Virus record (IMG/VR): IMGVR_UViG_3300031629_000065
Location: 1-25,985 of that record
DNA length: 25,985 bases
Strand: one strand, 5' to 3'
Source: a virus
In this document: positions 1 to 7,284 of the stretch, piece after piece
Numbering within the stretch: the stretch's first letter is position 1
Layout: the number at the start of each line of letters is the position of its first letter
The notes under the pieces: generated by a model
Databases searched by the model: none
What the model was told of the DNA's origin: nothing
Seen by the model: only the letters and a program-made list of their open reading frames with translations
Program-made: the position numbers and the translations under genes

Positions 1-1133
1 TATTCAGAACTATAAGTGTAGATAAGAACACAGGATCAGTAGGCCATAAAATAATCTCTCTTCCTTCTTTTAACGGACTATATAAAGATTACTCAGACAT
101 AATCGCTGATTTAAAAGAACTAATGCGTTCTCCTGATATACAAAGAGATCAAAAAGCAAAAGACTTATTTGAGCTTATCAGAACTAACTTTAGAAAACTA
201 CAATCTTACTTAAGAACTGAAAGACCAGAACAATACGAACTTATGAGAATGAGACGTAGTATGGAAGAAGCAGTTACTGGACTTAAAAGACTAAAATATG
301 ATAATCTAAATGAAGCTAAACAAGACATATACGATAAATTTTTAGATAACCCATCTTCGCCAAAAGGTAGAGCAAAGGCATTGATATTAAAGTTTACAAA
401 AGAATATGGAGATGATGCTTCATCAATGGCTGTAGATAGATTCGCTAGTAAAAACAACCTAAAACCTGAAGAAAAGTACATATTAAAATATATTACTAAA
501 AACGATATTAAAATATCTTCACAATCAGGAGGACCAGAATTCTCAGCAGTAAGTGAAGCAGCATACTTAAAAGAGCTTGAAAAAGAAGAACCGGCACCAG
601 AAGAACCAGCAGACATGGACGCTCCAAAAGAGACAGTCCTAGAAGATGCTACTGATACCATCTTAGGTAAGTTTCCAACACTATCTAAAGCAATCATTAA
701 ATTACAAACTAAGCAATTTAGAGAATTTGTTGACACAGTGGATTGGGTATCACCAAGACCATCATCATTCAGGGTTAACCTTAAAAATGGACAACACTAC
801 ATCCTAAAATGGACTGGTACCGGTTTTGAAGCTCAAATAATGGGAAAGAGGTACTACATTGATAAAATAGACGATTACCAACAGGCATTAGATAAAATGA
901 CTAGACTCTATCAAGAAGGTCCAATGTCAGGAGCAGGGGAAGCAGAAGCAGAAGACACCGGAGGTGGCGGAGGCGGAGGCGGGGACTTTCCTGGAGGAGA
1001 AGGTGGAGCCGAAGGCGGTGAAGAAGGAGAAGCAGGAGCAGAAATACCAGCAGGAGATGATGCACCAGCAGAACCAGCAGATTTAGGAGGAGAAGAAATA
1101 GACTTTGAAGACGGAGCAGAACCAGAAGCATAA
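1..1133 (+). CDS. 5'-truncated phage protein with acidic/Gly-rich C-terminal tail
   Basis: I do not recognise the function. The frame is open from base 3 to the TAA at the end, so the gene enters from outside the window. The first ATG (base 123) is preceded by 40 in-frame sense codons and is probably internal. The visible part starts with a charged helical region rich in Arg, Lys and Glu. An acidic Pro/Glu linker follows (around codons 190-205 counted from base 3), then a compact segment containing VDWVSPRPSSFRVNLKNG and a YYIDKI stretch that looks like a small beta-rich domain. The last 75 or so residues are low complexity: Gly, Glu, Ala and Pro with a run of eight glycines (bases 960-983). 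Such tails are usual on disordered virion or core proteins, but that role is inference. It heads the group leading into the terminase. Confidence 0.8.
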   Translation, partial: FRTISVDKNTGSVGHKIISLPSFNGLYKDYSDIIADLKELMRSPDIQRDQKAKDLFELIRTNFRKLQSYLRTERPEQYELMRMRRSMEEAVTGLKRLKYDNLNEAKQDIYDKFLDNPSSPKGRAKALILKFTKEYGDDASSMAVDRFASKNNLKPEEKYILKYITKNDIKISSQSGGPEFSAVSEAAYLKELEKEEPAPEEPADMDAPKETVLEDATDTILGKFPTLSKAIIKLQTKQFREFVDTVDWVSPRPSSFRVNLKNGQHYILKWTGTGFEAQIMGKRYYIDKIDDYQQALDKMTRLYQEGPMSGAGEAEAEDTGGGGGGGGDFPGGEGGAEGGEEGEAGAEIPAGDDAPAEPADLGGEEIDFEDGAEPEA

Positions 1134-1143
1134 TAATAAAGAT

Positions 1144-1578
1144 ATGAAAGATAATTTTAACCTTAAGAGTTTTTTAACAGAGAATAACCTTACTGCTAAT
1201 ACTAGGAAAGGATTAAATGAAGAAGAAGGTGTTCCACATTATACTAAAGACGGTAAAGAATGGAAAGGTAAACTACATAAGATGCCTGACGGTTCACTAA
1301 TGTCAGGTAAACCCCATGATGAAGGTGGAAGTGGTCCTAATGGTGAAAGTGAAAAACTATACCATAAAGAAGACTTGAAAGAACAAGAAGATTGGCAAGG
1401 AAAAGAATGGAAAAATAGAAAACTTTTAATTGAAGTAGTAGAAGGTCTTCAAAGAGAGCTAGAAGAAATAGAGGATGTTAAACTATGGGATGACCAAACA
1501 TCAAATGACTGGTGTCATGATGCAATTGAACAACTAACAGCAGCAGCACAAAGCATAATAGGAGAAAGAAAAGAGTAA
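1144..1578 (+). CDS. Small acidic protein with capsid-targeting-like N-terminus
   Basis: A 144-aa hydrophilic protein of unknown function. I chose the ATG at 1144 over the in-frame ATG at 1105. The longer form would overlap the previous gene by 29 nt and add a 13-residue polar stretch, whereas 1144 follows a typical A-rich leader and puts a leader-like peptide at the N-terminus: MKDNFNLKSFLTE then NN. The peptide ends L-T-E, matching the T4 prohead protease consensus (I/L)-x-E and resembling T4 internal-protein capsid-targeting sequences. A second candidate site, L-N-E, lies at residues 24-26. The middle carries a Gly/Lys/Asp-rich segment with HKMPDGSLMSGKPHDEGG, and the C-terminal half is an amphipathic, Glu-rich helical region with two Trp. 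It may be a head-packaged internal protein; this rests only on the leader. Confidence 0.75.
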   Translation: MKDNFNLKSFLTENNLTANTRKGLNEEEGVPHYTKDGKEWKGKLHKMPDGSLMSGKPHDEGGSGPNGESEKLYHKEDLKEQEDWQGKEWKNRKLLIEVVEGLQRELEEIEDVKLWDDQTSNDWCHDAIEQLTAAAQSIIGERKE

Positions 1579-1582
1579 TTAT

Positions 1583-2704
1583 ATGAGTCTTATAGATAAA
1601 GTTTTACTAGAATGGTCATACAGAACCGAAAAAGGATATCCAGACATTAATAGTGTTAAGGATATTGCTCTGTTTGAATCTATTTTTGGTTTTAATTTAA
1701 TAAACGAAGCAAAGCACCCATTTGAATACCTTTCTAAAGAAGCACAAGCACTCGGTAAAGAGTTAATACTAAAGCTTAACTTAGATGATGATGAGATAAT
1801 AGCTCATGCTAAAAATCGTATTATCGTATATACAGATAAGAAGAGATCAGATATTTTCGTAGCACTTCAAAATTTAGGTTATGAAAAAGACCAGATTACA
1901 GGTTCAAGTGGTGGAGGGTTTAGAACACCAGAGGGGATAGAAATCATACATAAGAATCAAACCTCAGTAGGAGATGCAGGCTTAGATAACGAGGCTATTG
2001 TAGTTGCTAAAATAAACGAATTAATTAACGTTCATGGAGGTCCTATAAATGTAACAATAAAACCATCTCAAGGAAATATAGTTTTCCAATATCCTAATGT
2101 TGAAAGTGCAGTATCTGTAGGAAGAGAAACCGGAGATAATAAAAAAGCAGACATTAGACTTTATAATAGCTCTGGAGAAATTCCTATATCAATAAAAAAG
2201 GACGGCCCATTTAGATGGTCATCAGCAATGACAACTCATAGGGACGTATTCGATAACGTACTATTACCGGGTATGGGAGAAGGCACAGAAGATTTAAAGC
2301 TAGTACAGGATGAAAATAATCCAAAGCTATTAAATATGATAAACCCTAAAAATAATAAACCTTACGGAAGTATATACGTACTAAATGCCCCAGGTATGGG
2401 TTACGATGCATTAGCATTCGGATCAGATAAAGCAGTAGTAGTCAAAAGAACATTCACAGAATTAGACTTTAAATTTGATAAAGACACATTAACTATTACA
2501 TCATCTAGAAACTACGAAAAAGATGAAGATTTCGATAAAGAAGATAAGCCAATTATTCGATTTGAAAGAAATGCATCAAAAGCAACAAATACAGAAGGAC
2601 ACGCAGGAAGAGGTATTACAATTAGAACCGTACCAATAAAAGGCTTTTTAAGTACTACTTCAAGAGCAAACGTTTTAAAACTAGATTATAAGGATCTAAA
2701 ATAA
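1583..2704 (+). CDS. Protein with possible PD-(D/E)XK-like core and capsid-targeting-like leader
   Basis: A 373-aa protein starting 4 nt after the previous stop and ending 3 nt before the terminase. The N-terminus MSLIDKVLLE ends L-L-E, and a second site (I-N-E then A) is at residues 40-42, so a prohead-protease-removable leader is possible. The middle holds a Gly-rich turn (GSSGGGF), then a helix with NEAIVVAKINELI, then D190 in KADIRLYN and a hydrophobic strand ISIKK ending at K205-K206. Helix Glu, Asp, then strand x-x-K is the order seen in PD-(D/E)XK nuclease folds, but Ser203 sits where the second acid is usual, so catalysis is uncertain. The downstream region (around residues 210-340) is unrecognised. 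Alternatives are a structural protein with a nuclease-like fold or an accessory packaging factor. Confidence 0.8.
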   Translation: MSLIDKVLLEWSYRTEKGYPDINSVKDIALFESIFGFNLINEAKHPFEYLSKEAQALGKELILKLNLDDDEIIAHAKNRIIVYTDKKRSDIFVALQNLGYEKDQITGSSGGGFRTPEGIEIIHKNQTSVGDAGLDNEAIVVAKINELINVHGGPINVTIKPSQGNIVFQYPNVESAVSVGRETGDNKKADIRLYNSSGEIPISIKKDGPFRWSSAMTTHRDVFDNVLLPGMGEGTEDLKLVQDENNPKLLNMINPKNNKPYGSIYVLNAPGMGYDALAFGSDKAVVVKRTFTELDFKFDKDTLTITSSRNYEKDEDFDKEDKPIIRFERNASKATNTEGHAGRGITIRTVPIKGFLSTTSRANVLKLDYKDLK

Positions 2705-2707
2705 GTT

Positions 2708-4282
2708 ATGGCACAAGACATAAAGAAGATAATAGCACAGGAATATATTAAGTGTGCGAAGGATCCGGAATACTTTATGAAAAAGTATTGCTACATCCAG
2801 CACCCCACTAGAGGACGTATATTGTTTAATTTATACCCTTTTCAAGGAAAAGTACTTCATTTATTTAGAGACAATCAATTTCTTATTGTTTTAAAATCTA
2901 GACAGCTAGGTATATCTACTTTAGCAGCTGGATATTCTCTATGGTTAATGTTATTTCATAAAGATAAAAACGTTTTAGCATTAGCTACTACACAAGCAAC
3001 AGCCCGTAACTTAGTTACAAAGACGATGTTTATGTACGACCAGCTACCTAAATGGTTAAAACTACCGGCATTAGAGAAAAACAAATTATCACTAAGATTA
3101 TCTAATGGGTCTAAAATTACAGCTAAATCATCTAATGCAGATGCAGCTCGTTCTGAAGCAGTATCGTTACTGTTAATTGATGAAGCAGCATTTATAGATA
3201 ATATTGACGAAACATTCGCAGCAGCACAACAAACATTAGCTACAGGTGGACAGTGTATGTCATTATCAACCCCTAACGGAATTGGTAACTGGTTTCACCA
3301 GACATGGGAAAAAGCAGAAACAGCAGAGAATTCTTTCGTAGCTGTAAGACTACCTTGGACAGTACATCCTGAAAGAGATCAGAAATGGAGAGATCAACAA
3401 GATGCTGATTTAGGACCTAGAATGGCAGGACAGGAATGTGACTGTGATTTCTTAGCTTCCGGAGATACAGTATTTGAACCAGACGACATGATGTTCATAG
3501 AACAGAGTTATATCAAAGACCCTATGGAAAGAAGAGGAGTTGACGGTAACTTATGGGTATGGGAAGGAGTTGACTATAATAAATCATATATGGTAGTAGC
3601 GGATGTTGCTAGAGGAGACTCTGCAGATTACTCTGCATTTCATGTATTTGATATAGAAACTTGTACTCAAGTAGCAGAATACAAAGGTAAACTTTCACCT
3701 AAAGACTACGGTAACGTACTAGTAGGGATTGCCTCAGAATATAACGACGCTCTGTTAGTTGTAGAAAATGCTAACATAGGTTGGGCAACCATCGAACAAG
3801 TGATGGAGAGAGAGTATAAGAACCTATATTACAGTTCTACAGGCAATATGGAGACAGTAGAATCTTATATGTCTAAGTACGAAAGAGATAAACTTGTACC
3901 TGGATTCACTATGTCGGTAAGAACTAGACCATTAGTTATTGCTAAGATGATCGAATACGTTAGGGAGAAGGCAGTTACTATACAGTCTAAGAGACTCGTA
4001 GCTGAAATGAGAGTATTCGTATGGAAGAACGGTAAACCTCAAGCACAGGTGAACTACAACGATGATTTACTTATAGCATGTGCAACTGCACTATATGTTA
4101 GAGATACGGCATTAAGAATGAGACAGCAGGGTATGGACTTAGCTAGAGCACAGTTATCCTCTTTTCATAACCTAAACTCTAAAAACCCAGCAATACTAAA
4201 AAATGTTGGTAATATGCAAAATAATCCGTATATTGTTAATAATGGACATACTGAAGAAGATATATCCTGGTTACTAAACTAA
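2708..4282 (+). CDS. Terminase large subunit (T4 gp17-like)
   Basis: This is the packaging motor ATPase and headful nuclease, which docks on the portal and drives DNA into the prohead. The ATPase domain has a Walker A-like segment SRQLGIST at residues 64-71, Walker B LLLIDEA at 154-160 with the catalytic Glu, and a coupling motif LSTPNGIG around 186-193. The RNase H-like nuclease domain shows Asp299 in VVADVARGDS, Glu353 in LLVVENANIG and the late acidic pair D452/D453 in NYNDDLLIA. Length is 524 aa, shorter than T4 gp17 (610 aa) but typical of marine T4-like relatives. It is followed directly by the portal. In T4 the tail sheath and tube genes sit between these two; they are absent here. No small terminase is recognisable in the window. 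Confidence 0.97.
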   Translation: MAQDIKKIIAQEYIKCAKDPEYFMKKYCYIQHPTRGRILFNLYPFQGKVLHLFRDNQFLIVLKSRQLGISTLAAGYSLWLMLFHKDKNVLALATTQATARNLVTKTMFMYDQLPKWLKLPALEKNKLSLRLSNGSKITAKSSNADAARSEAVSLLLIDEAAFIDNIDETFAAAQQTLATGGQCMSLSTPNGIGNWFHQTWEKAETAENSFVAVRLPWTVHPERDQKWRDQQDADLGPRMAGQECDCDFLASGDTVFEPDDMMFIEQSYIKDPMERRGVDGNLWVWEGVDYNKSYMVVADVARGDSADYSAFHVFDIETCTQVAEYKGKLSPKDYGNVLVGIASEYNDALLVVENANIGWATIEQVMEREYKNLYYSSTGNMETVESYMSKYERDKLVPGFTMSVRTRPLVIAKMIEYVREKAVTIQSKRLVAEMRVFVWKNGKPQAQVNYNDDLLIACATALYVRDTALRMRQQGMDLARAQLSSFHNLNSKNPAILKNVGNMQNNPYIVNNGHTEEDISWLLN

Positions 4283-4284
4283 TA

Positions 4285-4293
4285 CTATTTATA
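4285..4293 (+). promoter_or_regulatory. CTATTTATA box upstream of portal gene
   Basis: Nine-base CTATTTATA in the 26-nt gap between terminase and portal, ending 15 nt before the portal ATG. The same box, or one mismatch of it, occurs in six other gaps of the window. Its reverse complement TATAAATAG resembles the T4 late promoter core TATAAATA, but on the opposite strand to the genes. Promoter function is inference. Confidence 0.4.
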
Positions 4294-4308
4294 AAAAACG
4301 AACACTAG

Positions 4309-6225
4309 ATGGCTGATAAAACTCTTTTCGGTAGGTTAACAAGGCTCTTTGCAACAGACGTAGTAATACGTAATGTTGGGGGAAAAGAATTAAAAGTTAC
4401 CGATATAAACAAAATACAACAGACTGGTAAGTTTGAGACTAATTCTCTACTTGACAGATTTACTAGACTATATCAGTACAATAAGTCTAATATGTTTAGT
4501 GCTAATCTAAACTACCAGACCTTACGTATTCAACTATATGCAGATTATGAAGCAATGGACAGCGATCCTATTATAGCTTCAGCATTAGATATTATAGCTG
4601 ATGAAGCAACAGTAAAAAACGACTTCGGAGAAATACTCGGGATTAAATCCTCAGACGAAAACATACAGAGGGTACTTTATAACTTATTCTACGATGTAAT
4701 GAACATTGAGTTTAACTTATGGTCTTGGGCACGTAATATGTGTAAATATGGAGATTTCTTTTTAAAGTTAGAAATAGCAGAGAAATTTGGAGTGTATAAT
4801 GTACTTCCGTATACAGTTTACCATATAGCTAGAAAAGAAGGACTAGATCCTGAAAATCCTAGTAAAGTAATATTTGAACTAAATCCTGACGGTATAGGAG
4901 CATCATCTGATACTTCCTACCTACCTAACCAGAAAAGTTCTGCTATTACTTTAGAGAATTACGAAATGGCTCATTTTAGATTAATATCAGATACTCACTA
5001 TTTACCGTACGGAAGATCTTATCTAGAGCCAGCTCGTAAGATATTTAAACAAACAACACTAATGGAAGATGCGATGTTAATACACCGTATAATGAGAGCA
5101 CCTGAAAAGAGAATGTTCTATGTTAATGTTGGATCTATACCTCCTAATGAAGTAGAGCAGTTTATGCAAAAGACTGTTAATACTATGAAAAAAACTCCTT
5201 ATGTTGATCCTCAAACAGGTCAATATAACTTGAAGTTTAATATGCAGAATATGATGGAAGATTATTACCTACCAGTAAGAGGGGGTGATACATCAACTAG
5301 AATAGAAACTACTAAAGGATTAGAATACGACGGTACTAACGATGTACAGTACTTACAAGCTAAGTTATTTGCAGCATTAAAAATACCTAAAGCATACTTC
5401 GGATATGAAGGAGACTTAAGCGGTAAAGCAACTTTAGCAGCAGAAGATATAAGATTTGCAAGAACAGTTGAAAGAATTCAAAAGATATTAGAATCTGAAT
5501 TAACTAAAATTGCACTAGTACATTTATATACACAAGGATTTACAGGAGAAAGTTTAACTAACTTTGAACTTAAGTTAACTACTCCTTCTATTATATTTGA
5601 ACAAGAGAAAGTAGCATTATTAAAAGAGAAGATAGATCTAGCATCACAAATGCAAGAAACTAAACTATTCTCCTCAGACTATATTTACGAAAATATATTC
5701 GATTTATCAGAAGATGCTTATATGGAAATGAGAGATCTAGTACTTGAGGATACTAAAAGAGGATTTAGAAGAGCACAAATCGAAGCCGAAGGTAACGATC
5801 CAGCTAAATCCGGTATGACTTACGGTACACCACATGATTTAGCTTCTATGTACGGTAGACGATCAGTATCTACTCCAAAAGGAGGAGGTCAAGATGAGCT
5901 ACCAGCAGGATATGCTGAAGTTAAAGACGATGAACCTATATCAGACTGGGGACAACCTGGACCTGAAGGTGGCAGACCTAAAGAAAAGTCTTCTGTATAT
6001 GGTACTACTAAAGCAATGGGCGGCAGAGACCCACTAGGTAGCCACGGAATGCATGGTGGATTTCCAAGCGATAATGAAAATATAAGTGAGGTAAGGACTT
6101 CCAAAGCTAAGCTTGAGTATCTCAGGAATGAAGAGATGTTAAAGCACATTGTATTTACTAAAAACAGCGATTCAACCGATGGAGACTTGTTAAAGGAGGA
6201 AAACATAAAAGATTTAGGTAAGTAG
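4309..6225 (+). CDS. Portal protein (T4 gp20-like)
   Basis: This dodecameric portal forms the head vertex where assembly starts, DNA enters and the neck attaches. The 638-aa protein opens with LFGRLTRLF, then has the usual alpha/beta wing region with MDSDPIIASALDIIADEAT, ARNMCKYGDFFLKLEI and a clip region near DTHYLPYGRSYLEPARK. The most diagnostic stretch is SGKATLAAEDIRFARTVERI around residues 371-390, preceding the crown helices. It is longer than T4 gp20 (524 aa). The excess is a hydrophilic Gly/Pro-rich C-terminus from about residue 490 (MTYGTPHDLASMYGRR onward) that looks flexible. The position directly after terminase and before head-core genes agrees with the call. The ATG follows an A-rich leader without a Shine-Dalgarno. 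Confidence 0.95.
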   Translation: MADKTLFGRLTRLFATDVVIRNVGGKELKVTDINKIQQTGKFETNSLLDRFTRLYQYNKSNMFSANLNYQTLRIQLYADYEAMDSDPIIASALDIIADEATVKNDFGEILGIKSSDENIQRVLYNLFYDVMNIEFNLWSWARNMCKYGDFFLKLEIAEKFGVYNVLPYTVYHIARKEGLDPENPSKVIFELNPDGIGASSDTSYLPNQKSSAITLENYEMAHFRLISDTHYLPYGRSYLEPARKIFKQTTLMEDAMLIHRIMRAPEKRMFYVNVGSIPPNEVEQFMQKTVNTMKKTPYVDPQTGQYNLKFNMQNMMEDYYLPVRGGDTSTRIETTKGLEYDGTNDVQYLQAKLFAALKIPKAYFGYEGDLSGKATLAAEDIRFARTVERIQKILESELTKIALVHLYTQGFTGESLTNFELKLTTPSIIFEQEKVALLKEKIDLASQMQETKLFSSDYIYENIFDLSEDAYMEMRDLVLEDTKRGFRRAQIEAEGNDPAKSGMTYGTPHDLASMYGRRSVSTPKGGGQDELPAGYAEVKDDEPISDWGQPGPEGGRPKEKSSVYGTTKAMGGRDPLGSHGMHGGFPSDNENISEVRTSKAKLEYLRNEEMLKHIVFTKNSDSTDGDLLKEENIKDLGK

Positions 6226-6228
6226 CCC

Positions 6229-6237
6229 ATATTTATA
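6229..6237 (+). promoter_or_regulatory. ATATTTATA box upstream of the 284-aa gene
   Basis: ATATTTATA, a one-base variant of the recurring box, lies in the 28-nt gap after the portal stop. It ends 16 nt before the next ATG, almost the same spacing as the box ahead of the portal. Function as a promoter is inference. Confidence 0.3.
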
Positions 6238-6253
6238 ATAGTAAACGTATAGA

Positions 6254-7108
6254 ATGAAGATAAAACACTCTAAGTATAAAAATACCGGACTAATATTCGA
6301 ATTATTAGTTAAGCAGATTGCTGCGGATACTTTGTCAAAGAAGGATTCACCAGCCGTATCTATTATAAAGAAGTACTTTACCGGGAAAACATCATTAGCT
6401 GCTGAGTTTAAACTTTACGAATTTGTAATCAATTCTAAAGGTATTAATCAAAAAAGAGCAGAGACAATTCTTACTTCTATTTCAGAAGTAGCTAGAAAGA
6501 TATCTCAAGCTAGTTTAAAGAAACAAAAGTATGACCTTATTTCTACTATTAAAGAAAGCTACGATGTAGAAGAGTTCTTTAGCATACAAGTTAGAAACTA
6601 TAAACCATTAGCTGCTTTATATTGTTTGTTTGAGTCTTATAATTCAACTAAGGTATTAGACCCTAAGTCTTTAGTAGATAATAAGATGACTATATTAGAA
6701 CACCTTACTGATAATTCTCAAGATAAGAACAAAGTAAAAGATTCACTTATAGAAGAATACTCAGGATACGATAAAGATCTAAAACTACTTACATTTAAAA
6801 TACTATTAGAGAAATTCAACGATAACTATAAAGACCTACTTCCAGAACAAAAAAATATCCTTAGGGAATTTATTACGTCTGTAAACTCAACAGCAAGATT
6901 GAGAAACGTAGTTAATGAAGAGCTTACAAAAATTTCTAAAATAGTAAATACTTTATCTAAGAACATTAAAGACGAAGTAGTAAAAATAAAATTAGCAGAA
7001 GTATCAAAGAGTATAGTTATACTTAATAAAAAAGAAACTGTAAAAGATACTCATTTAGTTAATCTTATGCAGTATTACGATTTAGTTAACGAGTTAAGAA
7101 GCTTATGA
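6254..7108 (+). CDS. Unrecognised 284-aa helical protein in prohead-core position
   Basis: I do not recognise this family by sequence. The protein is Lys-rich, almost wholly helical in appearance and without membrane segments or a signal peptide. The N-terminus MKIKHSKYKNTGLIFELLV is followed by repeated amphipathic helices (ISEVARKISQASLKKQKYD; LKLLTFKILLEKFNDNYKDL; ELTKISKIVNTLSKNIKDEV). It occupies the slot between portal and prohead protease where T4 has the small core genes 67 and 68, so a role in prohead core or portal-vertex assembly is plausible but inferred. The length is far above T4 gp67 (80 aa) or gp68 (141 aa), and direct homology cannot be claimed. Its stop overlaps the next ATG as ATGA, so the two are probably translationally coupled. 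Confidence 0.8.
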   Translation: MKIKHSKYKNTGLIFELLVKQIAADTLSKKDSPAVSIIKKYFTGKTSLAAEFKLYEFVINSKGINQKRAETILTSISEVARKISQASLKKQKYDLISTIKESYDVEEFFSIQVRNYKPLAALYCLFESYNSTKVLDPKSLVDNKMTILEHLTDNSQDKNKVKDSLIEEYSGYDKDLKLLTFKILLEKFNDNYKDLLPEQKNILREFITSVNSTARLRNVVNEELTKISKIVNTLSKNIKDEVVKIKLAEVSKSIVILNKKETVKDTHLVNLMQYYDLVNELRSL

Positions 7109-7281
7109 AAAGATCAGACCTTACAAGATTAGTTAAAGAGGTAATGAAAGAGGCTAATGTAACAGGAGGTACAGCTACGTTTACACCTGGTACAGGAGAA
7201 CAGTTCGCTACTCCTAATTTTCTAGGTAAAGCTACTAAGGCAAAAAAGATATTAAAAAAACAAGGATATAAAGAAATATAG
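7105..7281 (+). CDS. Small 58-aa protein coupled to the upstream gene
   Basis: A short ORF filling the gap between its neighbours. Its ATG overlaps the upstream TGA (ATGA), and its TAG lies 3 nt before the next ATG, so the packing itself argues that it is a real gene. The product starts MKRSDLTRLVKEVMKEA, an amphipathic basic/acidic helix. A central patch GGTATFTPGTGEQFATP is rich in Gly, Thr and Pro, and a Lys-rich tail ends KKQGYKEI. The central patch looks like a conserved small-protein signature I associate from memory with uncultured T4-like phages; no function is known to me. By position it corresponds to the small core genes (67/68 in T4), but sequence similarity to them is not visible. 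Confidence 0.8.
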   Translation: MKRSDLTRLVKEVMKEANVTGGTATFTPGTGEQFATPNFLGKATKAKKILKKQGYKEI

Positions 7282-7284
7282 TCA

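Noticed and set aside
901-1131. Leu-rich minus-strand ORF that looks like a membrane protein
   Set aside because: It is the complement of a Glu/Gly/Ala-rich coding tract; antisense of GAA/GAG codons gives Leu/Phe/Ser runs. No leader or neighbour supports it.
1105-1143. Earlier in-frame ATG for the 144-aa protein
   Set aside because: It would overlap the previous gene by 29 nt and add only polar residues; the 1144 start gives a leader-like N-terminus.
4285-4293. Leftward T4-type late promoters on the minus strand (TATAAATAG)
   Set aside because: There is no minus-strand gene anywhere in the window for them to serve; treated instead as an unexplained box on the + strand.
6193-6200. AAGGAGGA, a perfect Shine-Dalgarno-like sequence
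   Set aside because: It is inside the portal gene's last codons and no ATG/GTG follows at a usable distance; the next gene starts over 50 nt later.
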